From: JAJKIV01 sp036509075
GTDB taxonomy: Bacteria; Gemmatimonadota; Gemmatimonadetes; Gemmatimonadales; Gemmatimonadaceae
Assembly: GCA_036509075.1 (NCBI GenBank)
Contig: DATCGG010000192.1
Coordinates: forward strand, 41,251 to 105,250
Direction: 5' to 3'
Length of the DNA: 64,000 nucleotides
In this document: in pieces, positions 34,484 to 41,519 of the stretch
How positions within the stretch are numbered: the first letter of the stretch is position 1
How the letters are laid out: every line of letters starts with the position of its first letter
Program-made: the position numbers and the translations under genes
Notes under the pieces: generated by a model
The model's input: the letters and a program-made list of their open reading frames with translations, nothing else
Told to the model about the DNA's origin: nothing
Database searches by the model: none

Positions 34484-36040
34484 ATGTCGTCTCGTACACT
34501 CGCACGCGCGCGATTCGGTGCGGCCGTGGCGATCGCCTTCGCCAGCGGTATCGTCTTCGCGTCCGGATTCGATCTCACCCGTTTCGGCTACGCGCAGTCG
34601 CGTGGCACCTCCGCGAAGCCAACAGTCCAGGAAGTCAAGCCAATCGCCGACGCGAGCAATGCGTTCGTCTCGATCGCCGAGCACGTGACGCCTGCCGTCG
34701 TTTCGATCCAGGCAGAGCGGGATGCGAAGCAGAGCGTTCAGCGCTCACCGCGCCGCAACGGCCCGCCAGGCCTCGAGGACTTCTTCCAGAAGTTCGATCC
34801 GCGATCCGCTCCCGCCGAAGCGAGCGGCTCCGGCTTCATCGTCAGCAAAGACGGCTACATCCTCACCAACAACCACGTCGTCGAGGACTTCGATCGGCTG
34901 AACGTGACGCTCACCGATCACCGCGTGTTCAAAGCGAAGGTCGTGGGCCGCGATCCGACGACCGACGTCGCGGTCATCAAGATCGAAGGCAAGGATCTGC
35001 CCACCGCGACGCTTGGCAACGACGAGTCCGCGCGCGTTGGTGAGTGGGTCCTCGCGATCGGCAACCCGCTTGGCCTCGACTTCACGGTCACCGCGGGAAT
35101 CGTGAGCGCGAAAGGGCGCGGCAGTACGGAGCTTCAAGGGCTCAACCGTGACGCCTACGCGATCACCGACTTCATTCAGACCGACGCGGCCATCAACCCG
35201 GGGAACTCCGGTGGGCCGCTCGTCAACTCCCGCGGCGAAGTGATCGGCATCAACAGCGCGATCGCGAGCCAGACCGGGTACTACTCCGGCTACGGGTTTG
35301 CCATTCCAATCACGCTTGCCAAGCAGGTGATGGATGACATCGTCGAGCATGGCCGCGTGCGTCGGGCCGTGATCGGCGTGCAGATCTCGCCTGTCAGTCC
35401 AGAGGATGCCAGCGTCGCAGGGCTCAAAGACATCGCAGGCGTGCTCGTTGGTGGTTACAGTGACGACAACAGCCCGGCGCGGGCGGCTGGTCTCGAGGCT
35501 GGTGATGTCATCGTCGCTGCTGACGGCAAGCCGATCGATCGCGTGAGCACGCTGCAGCGAATCATTCGTGGGCACGAGCCGGGTGAGACTGTCACCGTGG
35601 ATGTCATGCGGTACGGCACGAAGAAGACGTTCAAGGTGAAGCTGGCCGAGGCGCCGAGTAACGCGACCGTCGCGTCGCGCGACAATGACGATGACAATGC
35701 GAACCCCAATGGCAGCGTCACCTACGACAAGATTGGCGTGAAGGTGGAACCGCTGTCGTCCGAGGTCCGGAGCGCGATGCGTTCCGGCAACAACCGTGAC
35801 GGGGTTCAGGTCGTGGATATCGACGCGGCCGGCCCGGCCCGGGGACGGCTATTCAAGGACGACGTCATCACCGCGATTCTCTTCCCCACGCCGCGCAAGG
35901 AAGTCCACTCGGTTGAGGACCTCCAGGGGGTGCTGTCGCGCGCGAAGGATGGCGACATCGTGAGCCTCCAGGTGTTCAATCCGGGCGTGCAGGGTGCTGC
36001 GACGCGAGTCGTGAACATCCGGGTCGGCAGCGAGAAATAG
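34484..36040 (+). CDS. HtrA/DegP-type periplasmic serine protease
   Basis: A 518-aa protease-chaperone. It has an N-terminal signal or anchor segment (about 9-30), then a trypsin-like domain with the triad H131 (NNHVVED), D161 (TTDVAVIK) and S242 (NPGNSGGPL). PDZ1 follows (about 300-395, GVLVGGYSDDNSPARAAGLEAGD read in parts) and a second, more divergent PDZ (about 420-515). AAGGA lies about 9 nt before the ATG. It degrades or refolds damaged envelope proteins. A strong terminator follows. Confidence 0.93.
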   Translation: MSSRTLARARFGAAVAIAFASGIVFASGFDLTRFGYAQSRGTSAKPTVQEVKPIADASNAFVSIAEHVTPAVVSIQAERDAKQSVQRSPRRNGPPGLEDFFQKFDPRSAPAEASGSGFIVSKDGYILTNNHVVEDFDRLNVTLTDHRVFKAKVVGRDPTTDVAVIKIEGKDLPTATLGNDESARVGEWVLAIGNPLGLDFTVTAGIVSAKGRGSTELQGLNRDAYAITDFIQTDAAINPGNSGGPLVNSRGEVIGINSAIASQTGYYSGYGFAIPITLAKQVMDDIVEHGRVRRAVIGVQISPVSPEDASVAGLKDIAGVLVGGYSDDNSPARAAGLEAGDVIVAADGKPIDRVSTLQRIIRGHEPGETVTVDVMRYGTKKTFKVKLAEAPSNATVASRDNDDDNANPNGSVTYDKIGVKVEPLSSEVRSAMRSGNNRDGVQVVDIDAAGPARGRLFKDDVITAILFPTPRKEVHSVEDLQGVLSRAKDGDIVSLQVFNPGVQGAATRVVNIRVGSEK

Positions 36041-36064
36041 TTAGATTATCCGAGCCGATCGATG

Positions 36065-36104
36065 AGACGGGGCGATCGCAGCGATCGCCCCGTCTTCGTT
36101 TTTT
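36065..36104 (+). terminator. Rho-independent terminator after htrA
   Basis: Perfect 15-bp arms (AGACGGGGCGATCGC, one-nt spacer, its complement) are followed by TCGTTTTTT directly before the tRNA. The stem contains a palindromic GCGATCGC on each side. Confidence 0.9.
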
Positions 36105-36186
36105 GCGGAAGTGGCGGAATTGGTAGACGCGCTGGACTTAGGATCCAGTGGGGAAACCCGTGGGGGTTCGAGTCCCCCCTTTCGCA
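36105..36186 (+). tRNA. tRNA-Leu (anticodon UAG)
   Basis: The acceptor arms GCGGAAG / CTTTCGC (one G-T pair) close a cloverleaf. The anticodon stem CTGGA/TCCAG has loop CTTAGGA, anticodon TAG at 36139-36141. A variable arm GGGGAAACCCG and T arm GGGGG-TTCGAGT-CCCCC follow, with discriminator A36186. The long variable region is typical of class II tRNA-Leu. CCA is not encoded. It decodes CUA (and CUN by wobble), one of the rare codons imposed by the CCTAACG word. Confidence 0.95.
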
Positions 36187-36229
36187 TTCGTCGGGGATCG
36201 CAGGCCGCGCAGACTGTAGTGCGATTGCG

Positions 36230-37798
36230 CTACCAGACGCTTCGCTTGCTTCTCGTCGAGCTGCTCCGGCGCGGCAGAAGCGCCCCCATGATCCCACGCG
36301 CCACGACGCCCGCCACCGTGCGAGTGAGTGGCGAGTTCATGACCTTCTCGAACGTCGATGGCTCCGGCTTTGGCGCGCGGCCACCCGATCGCGCTGGCGC
36401 CGCGGGACCCGCCGCTGGGCTCGCGCCGTCGGGCGCGCCGGCCGGCTGCGCGGCGGGGGCCACGCGCTTCGCCAGCATCTCTCGTGCGCTCTCGCGGTCG
36501 ATCGCGGCCGCGTACTCCTTCACCTGCGCCGATGACGAGAGCCGCTGCGCCATCTCGGCGTCGGTGAGCGGGCCCATTCGCGCAGCGGGAGGAATGAGCC
36601 GCGTGGCGAACGGCGGCGTCGGAGCGCCGTTAGGCGCGAGGACGGTCACGAACGCGTCACCGATGCCTAACGTCGTGAGCGTCTCCTCGATGTCGTAGAA
36701 CGGCGTTTTCGGGAACGTCCGGGCGGCCGCCTTCAGTGCCTTGTCGTCATCGGCAGTGAAGGCGCGGAGTGCGTGCTGCACGCGATTCCCGAGCTGGCCG
36801 AGCACATCGGCAGGGATGTCCTTGGGGCTCTGGGTGATGAAGAAGATCCCGACGCCCTTGGACCGAATGAGCCGCACGACCTTCTCGACCTCGTCGAGCA
36901 GCGCCTTGCTCGCATTGTCGAACAGGAGGTGGGCTTCATCGAAGAAGAACACGAGCTTGGGCTTGTCGACGTCCCCGACCTCGGGAAGGTGGTTGTAGAG
37001 CGACGCGAGCAGCCAGAGCATGAACGTGGAGAAGAGTGCCGGCTTGTCTTGCACGTCGCTCAGCTCGAGAACGCTGACGAGACCACGGCCGTCTCGCTCC
37101 GTCTGCATCAGGTCTTCGATGTTGAACTCCGGTTCCCCGAAAAACGCCTCCGCCCCCTGTTGCTGAAGCTCCACCATCTCTCTGAGCAGCACCCCCACTG
37201 TCTGCTTGGACATTCCGCCGTAGTCCTTGAGCTCCGCGGCGCCATCGCCGGCGAGATACTGGAGGACGGCGCGCAGATCGGAAAAATCGAGCAGCAGCAG
37301 ACCCTTGTCATCGCAATACTTGAACACGAGCGTGAGCACGCTCGTCTGCGTGTCGTTCAGGCCGAGCACCTTCGAGAGGAGAAGTGGGCCGAACGCCGAC
37401 ACCGTCGCACGCAACTGGGCGCCGCTTTTCCCAGTGAGGCTCAGAAACTCGACCGGGAACGCGCTCGGGCTCCAGGCGAAGCCGGTATCGTTCGCCCGCT
37501 GTGTGATCCGATCGTTAGGCGTCCCGGCCGTGCCCACGCCGGACAGGTCCCCCTTCACGTCGGAGAGAAAGACGGGCACGCCGGCACGCGACAGCTGCTC
37601 GGCAACGAGCTGCAACGTTCGCGTTTTGCCGGTCCCGGTTGCACCGGCAATCAGCCCATGCCGGTTGAGCATCGCGAGCGGAATCCGGACGACGGGCTCC
37701 GGATCGCACTCGCCGTCGGCGAGGACGGATCCGAGTGTGATCGCATCGCCGGAGCTTGCGTACGCCTTTTTGGCCGCCTCGATGATGTCCGCCCGCAT
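36230..37798 (-). CDS. HerA-like ATPase, DUF853 (YjgR) family
   Basis: A 522-aa FtsK/HerA-superfamily ATPase of the DUF853/YjgR family, role unknown. It shows Walker A AGATGTGKT (about 54-62), Walker B LVFFFDEAH (about 286-295), and the sensor ITQSPKDIP. A Pro/Ala-rich linker near the C-terminus (AAGPAAPARSGGRAP) and a conserved basic end region follow. ATG at 37798 is preferred to a TTG two codons upstream. It stands alone, convergent with htrA and the tRNA. Three CCTAACG-type words lie within it, two of them as an inverted pair 38 bp apart. Confidence 0.85.
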   Translation of the reverse strand: MRADIIEAAKKAYASSGDAITLGSVLADGECDPEPVVRIPLAMLNRHGLIAGATGTGKTRTLQLVAEQLSRAGVPVFLSDVKGDLSGVGTAGTPNDRITQRANDTGFAWSPSAFPVEFLSLTGKSGAQLRATVSAFGPLLLSKVLGLNDTQTSVLTLVFKYCDDKGLLLLDFSDLRAVLQYLAGDGAAELKDYGGMSKQTVGVLLREMVELQQQGAEAFFGEPEFNIEDLMQTERDGRGLVSVLELSDVQDKPALFSTFMLWLLASLYNHLPEVGDVDKPKLVFFFDEAHLLFDNASKALLDEVEKVVRLIRSKGVGIFFITQSPKDIPADVLGQLGNRVQHALRAFTADDDKALKAAARTFPKTPFYDIEETLTTLGIGDAFVTVLAPNGAPTPPFATRLIPPAARMGPLTDAEMAQRLSSSAQVKEYAAAIDRESAREMLAKRVAPAAQPAGAPDGASPAAGPAAPARSGGRAPKPEPSTFEKVMNSPLTRTVAGVVARGIMGALLPRRSSSTRSKRSVW

Positions 37799-38045
37799 CG
37801 ACAAACCCTTGTTGGAGTCTGCATCACTCTAGAGACACTGAACCGGCTTGGGAAGCCGGTTCGAGTGAAACCACCTCACCCGATCGACGAACGGCGTCCC
37901 AGGCGGGCGGATGCTCGGGTTGGTGCGCTCCGGACGGTGGGTTAGGTTTCCGCTCCAGCGGCGGTCACCGGGTGACCCCGAACGGCGCCGTCCGAGCGCT
38001 GACGCCGCCGAGCCGCCTGGACACGTTACTTCCCTCGTACCTGTG

Positions 38046-39293
38046 ATGAACATCGAGATCACTCCGAAAAAGACCGACGGGGTCGAGCGCCTCCTTCAGA
38101 TCTCGGTGCCGGTCGAGACAGTGCGTGACGCCGAGGACAAAGCCGCGCGCCGCTACGCGAGCAGCGTCCGGCTGCCGGGCTTCCGTCCGGGCAAGGCCCC
38201 GCCGGCGATGGTCAAGAAGAAGTTCGCGGATGCCATCCGACAGGAAACGCTCGAGAGCCTCGTACAGGAGGCCTACAAGGAGGTCGTGGAGCGCGAGCAG
38301 TTGAAGCTTGCATCGCAACCGCACGTGCACGACGTGAAGTTCGGCGAGAACGAGCCGCTCACGTTCGAGCTTCACCTCGAAGTCCGTCCGGAGATCGCGC
38401 TGCAACGCATACAGGGATTCCGCGTCCAGCGCACCGAGCGACACGTGACCGACGAGCAGGTTCGCGAGCAGGTGGATCAGGTGCGCGACCAGCGCGCGAC
38501 GTGGACACCGGTCGAGGACAAGCCAGCGCCCGGTGACATGGTGACGGTCGTGCTGGCAACCGCGGACGAAACCGGCGCCATGCCGGAGGGCAAACAGTAT
38601 CCACTCGTCCTCGGAGCCGGCCAGGCGATTCCCGGCATCGAAGAGCTGATCATGGAAGCGCAGCCGGGACAGACGGTCGAGCGGCCCGTGAAATGGCCGG
38701 AAGACTTCCCCGATGAAGCGCAGCGCTCGAAGACCAAGAAGGTTCGCGTCACCGTTCAGGACGTGAAGCGGAAGACGCTTCCAGAGCTCGACGACGCGTT
38801 CGCGCGCGAAGTCGGCGACTTCGATTCGATCGACGCGCTGCGCAAGGCCGTGCGCGACGATCTCGAAGCGAACGCCCAGCGAGAGACGGAGTCCGAGGTC
38901 CGCCAGCGACTGCTCGACGACATCATTGGCGCCAACCAGTTCGACATTCCACCAAGCTGGGTCGCACAGCTCGTGGACGCGTACGCGAATGCCTATCAGA
39001 TCCCGGAAGGCGAGAAGGACCGGTTCGCAACGGAATTCCGTCCGATGGCTGAGCGGCAGGTGCGGCGTGATCTCGTCATCGATACGGTCGCCGAGCGAGA
39101 GAGCCTAACGGCGACGGAGGCGGATCTGGATGACCGCATCGCGGAGACTGCCGCGAAGCGCGGCGGCGATCCGGGCCAGCTCTACGCGTCGCTGCAGAAA
39201 GCGGGACGACTCAAGGAACTGGAGCGCTCGATCACCGAGGACAAGGTGTTCAAGTGGCTCCTCGAGCGAAACACGGTCGAGACGAACGGCTAG
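38046..39293 (+). CDS. tig: trigger factor
   Basis: Ribosome-bound peptidyl-prolyl isomerase chaperone, 415 aa. The N-domain carries the ribosome signature near GFRPGKAPPAMV (38-60). The FKBP-like domain (about 150-235) has GDMVTVV and LGAGQAIPGIEE, and a long helical C-domain follows. ATG at 38046 matches the family start; the upstream open frame of 45 codons is not supported. The 247-nt gap before it holds its promoter only. It is followed by clpP and clpX, a common order. Confidence 0.93.
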   Translation: MNIEITPKKTDGVERLLQISVPVETVRDAEDKAARRYASSVRLPGFRPGKAPPAMVKKKFADAIRQETLESLVQEAYKEVVEREQLKLASQPHVHDVKFGENEPLTFELHLEVRPEIALQRIQGFRVQRTERHVTDEQVREQVDQVRDQRATWTPVEDKPAPGDMVTVVLATADETGAMPEGKQYPLVLGAGQAIPGIEELIMEAQPGQTVERPVKWPEDFPDEAQRSKTKKVRVTVQDVKRKTLPELDDAFAREVGDFDSIDALRKAVRDDLEANAQRETESEVRQRLLDDIIGANQFDIPPSWVAQLVDAYANAYQIPEGEKDRFATEFRPMAERQVRRDLVIDTVAERESLTATEADLDDRIAETAAKRGGDPGQLYASLQKAGRLKELERSITEDKVFKWLLERNTVETNG

Positions 39294-39330
39294 TTTTCGA
39301 GTAGATCTTTCACCGTCAGGGAAGCCTTAT

Positions 39331-39960
39331 ATGCCGACGATCTATCCTCCGTACGTCATCGAGCGTTCGAGTCGAGGCGAGCGCACGTACGACATTTTCT
39401 CGCGGCTCCTCATGGACCGCATCATCTTCCTCGGGACGCCGATCAACGATGACGTCGCCAACATCGTGATCGCCCAGCTGCTGTTCCTCGAGGCAGACAA
39501 TGCGGAGCGCGACATTCATCTGTACGTCAATTCGCCCGGCGGGAGCGTGTCGGCGGGTCTCGCGATCTACGACACGATGCAGTGGATGAAGTCGCCGGTG
39601 AACACAATTTGCATGGGCCTGGCGGCGAGCATGGGCGCATTCCTCCTCGCGGCGGGACGAAACGGCAAGCGCTCGGCGCTACCGCACTCGCGGATCATGA
39701 TTCACCAGCCGTCGGGCGGTGCGCAGGGCACCGCGGCAGACATCGAGATTCAGGCGAAGGAGATCATCTACCTTCGCGGCAAGATGAACGAGCTCATGGC
39801 CAAGCACACCGGTCGACCCGTGGAGCAGATCGAGCGCGACATCGATCGTGACCGATTCATGTCCGCCGAGGAAGCCAAGGCCTATGGCATTGTGGATCAC
39901 GTGATCGCGCAGCGCGGCGAGCTCGTTGAGCCCTCGAAGCAGCCGTCGATGACTTTGTGA
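39331..39960 (+). CDS. clpP: ATP-dependent Clp protease proteolytic subunit
   Basis: A 209-aa serine peptidase. The catalytic S100 (AASMGAF), H125 (MIHQPSGG) and an Asp near 174 are in place, and the N-terminal YDIFSRLL and HLYVNSPGGSV segments are typical. AGGGA precedes the ATG at 39331. It forms the 14-mer with ClpX, encoded next. Confidence 0.96.
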   Translation: MPTIYPPYVIERSSRGERTYDIFSRLLMDRIIFLGTPINDDVANIVIAQLLFLEADNAERDIHLYVNSPGGSVSAGLAIYDTMQWMKSPVNTICMGLAASMGAFLLAAGRNGKRSALPHSRIMIHQPSGGAQGTAADIEIQAKEIIYLRGKMNELMAKHTGRPVEQIERDIDRDRFMSAEEAKAYGIVDHVIAQRGELVEPSKQPSMTL

Positions 39961-39965
39961 TGTGA

Positions 39966-40010
39966 AGGGGCGTCGCCTCGTGAACGATTTCACAAGCGAC
40001 GCCTCTGATT
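39966..40010 (+). terminator. terminator between clpP and clpX
   Basis: Arms 39966-39976 and 39996-40006 pair over 11 positions (one G-T), with an inner GTGAA/TTCAC stem, followed by GATTTT. It separates clpP from the clpX promoter. Confidence 0.6.
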
Positions 40011-40014
40011 TTGC

Positions 40015-40041
40015 TTGACCCCGTAAGGGGACGTCTATTAG
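40015..40041 (+). promoter_or_regulatory. candidate sigma-70-type promoter of clpX
   Basis: TTGACC (40015-40020) and TATTAG (40036-40041) are spaced by 15 bp, slightly short. The spacer holds an inverted repeat CCCC-GTAA-GGGG that could be an operator. Confidence 0.4.
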
Positions 40042-40095
40042 CTATCCCGAGCACCCCCGCCGGAGCGGCGTGGGTACCCCGCATCACGGACCGCC

Positions 40096-41346
40096 ATGTC
40101 CCACGATAAACACCTCCGCTGCTCGTTCTGCGGCAAATCGAAAGACTCGGTCCGGAAGTTCATTTCCGGTCCCTCGGTCTACATTTGCAACGAGTGCATC
40201 GCCCTCTGCAACGAGATTCTCGCCGAGGACGAAGAGCGCGAGGTAGCCGAGGCAATTACCCAGGTCCCGTCGCCGCACGAGATCAAGGACGTCCTCGACC
40301 AGTACGTGATCGGGCAGGAGCACGCGAAGAAGGCGCTGTCGGTGGCGGTCTACAATCACTACAAGCGCATCAACTCCGCGTCCGCTCGTGACGACGATGT
40401 CGAGCTCGACAAGTCGAACATCCTGCTCATCGGACCCACGGGGGTCGGCAAGACGCTGCTCGCCCAGACGCTCGCTCGCATCCTCGATGTCCCGTTCACC
40501 ATCGCGGATGCCACGACGCTGACCGAAGCGGGCTACGTCGGCGAAGATGTCGAGAACATTCTCGTCAGGCTGCTGCAGGCGGGCGATTTCAACGTCGCCG
40601 AGTGCGAGCGTGGAATCGTATACATCGACGAGATCGACAAGATCGCCCGTAAATCCGAGAACCCGAGCATAACGCGGGACGTCTCCGGCGAGGGCGTGCA
40701 ACAGGCGCTCCTCAAGATCCTCGAGGGCACGGTCGCTTCGGTGCCGCCACAAGGTGGTCGCAAGCATCCGCAGCAGGAATACATCCAGATCAACACGAAG
40801 GACATCCTGTTCATCTGCGGCGGCGCGTTCGATGGCCTCGAAAAGATCATCGAGTCGCGCGTCGGGAGAAAGCAGATCGGTTTCACCCAGGAAGAGGTGA
40901 AGAGCGGGAAGGCAAAGCAGATAGCGAAGAACCCCTTCGCCGAGGTCGAGCCTGATGACCTGCTTCGCTACGGCTTGATTCCTGAGCTGGTCGGCCGACT
41001 GCCGGTCTGTGTGCCGCTCGAGGCGCTCGACGAGGATGCGCTCGTGAAGATCCTCAAGGAGCCCAAGAACGCGCTCACGAAGCAGTACACGAAGCTGTTC
41101 GAGCTCGAGGAAGTGAAGATCGGGTTCGAGGAGAGCGCGTTACGCGCGATCGCGCAGAAGGCGCTCAAGCGCGGCACTGGCGCTCGCGGCCTGCGGGCGA
41201 TCCTCGAGGAGATCCTCATGGATGTGATGTTCGAGCTGCCCAGCCGGGAGGACGTGGTCGAGGTAAAGGTGACCGAGCCGTGCGTCACCCAGGGCACTCC
41301 GCCGCTTCTCGAGATCTCGCCGAAACGACAGAAGAAGGAAGCCTAG
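40096..41346 (+). CDS. clpX: ATP-dependent Clp protease ATPase subunit ClpX
   Basis: A 416-aa AAA+ unfoldase. The N-terminal zinc finger has C9, C12, C31 and C34. Walker A is GPTGVGKT at 113-120, Walker B VYIDEIDK, the pore loop contains GYVGEDVEN, and the Arg finger/sensor region includes LKRGTGARGLR. It delivers substrates to ClpP. It is transcribed from its own promoter after the clpP terminator. Confidence 0.97.
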   Translation: MSHDKHLRCSFCGKSKDSVRKFISGPSVYICNECIALCNEILAEDEEREVAEAITQVPSPHEIKDVLDQYVIGQEHAKKALSVAVYNHYKRINSASARDDDVELDKSNILLIGPTGVGKTLLAQTLARILDVPFTIADATTLTEAGYVGEDVENILVRLLQAGDFNVAECERGIVYIDEIDKIARKSENPSITRDVSGEGVQQALLKILEGTVASVPPQGGRKHPQQEYIQINTKDILFICGGAFDGLEKIIESRVGRKQIGFTQEEVKSGKAKQIAKNPFAEVEPDDLLRYGLIPELVGRLPVCVPLEALDEDALVKILKEPKNALTKQYTKLFELEEVKIGFEESALRAIAQKALKRGTGARGLRAILEEILMDVMFELPSREDVVEVKVTEPCVTQGTPPLLEISPKRQKKEA

Positions 41347-41347
41347 T

Positions 41348-41500
41348 GGGGACTGGCGACTAGGGACTGGGGACTCGGCTGGGATGTCCCTCTAGGCAAT
41401 TAGGCCTCCGCGCGCACTGAACCTTGAGTGCAAGCGGAGGCCTATTCGCGTTGTGGGGCGTCCGAGCGGAGTCCCTAGTCCCCAGTCCCTAGTCCCCAGT
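41348..41500 (+). repeat. heptamer inverted-repeat element enclosing the clpX terminator
   Basis: The left arm is four heptamers (GGGGACT, GGCGACT, AGGGACT, GGGGACT; 41348-41375). The right arm is four and a half complementary heptamers (AGTCCCT/AGTCCCC alternating; 41470-41500). Between them lies a strong hairpin with 11-bp arms TAGGCCTCCGC and complement (41401-41411, 41434-41444), probably the clpX terminator. It fills the gap before lon. GGGGACT is a typical cyanobacterial STRR-type heptamer. Confidence 0.85.
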
Positions 41501-41519
41501 TGGCGGGTAAGTTTCTGCC

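Noticed and set aside
36187..36229. Mobile element inserted at tRNA-Leu
   Set aside because: No duplicated tRNA end, integrase or composition change is visible; the next gene is a housekeeping-type DUF853 ATPase.
41348..41500. CRISPR-like or attachment-site reading of the repeated arms
   Set aside because: Units are 7 bp and arranged as inverted arms without spacers of constant length, and there is no integrase or cas gene nearby.
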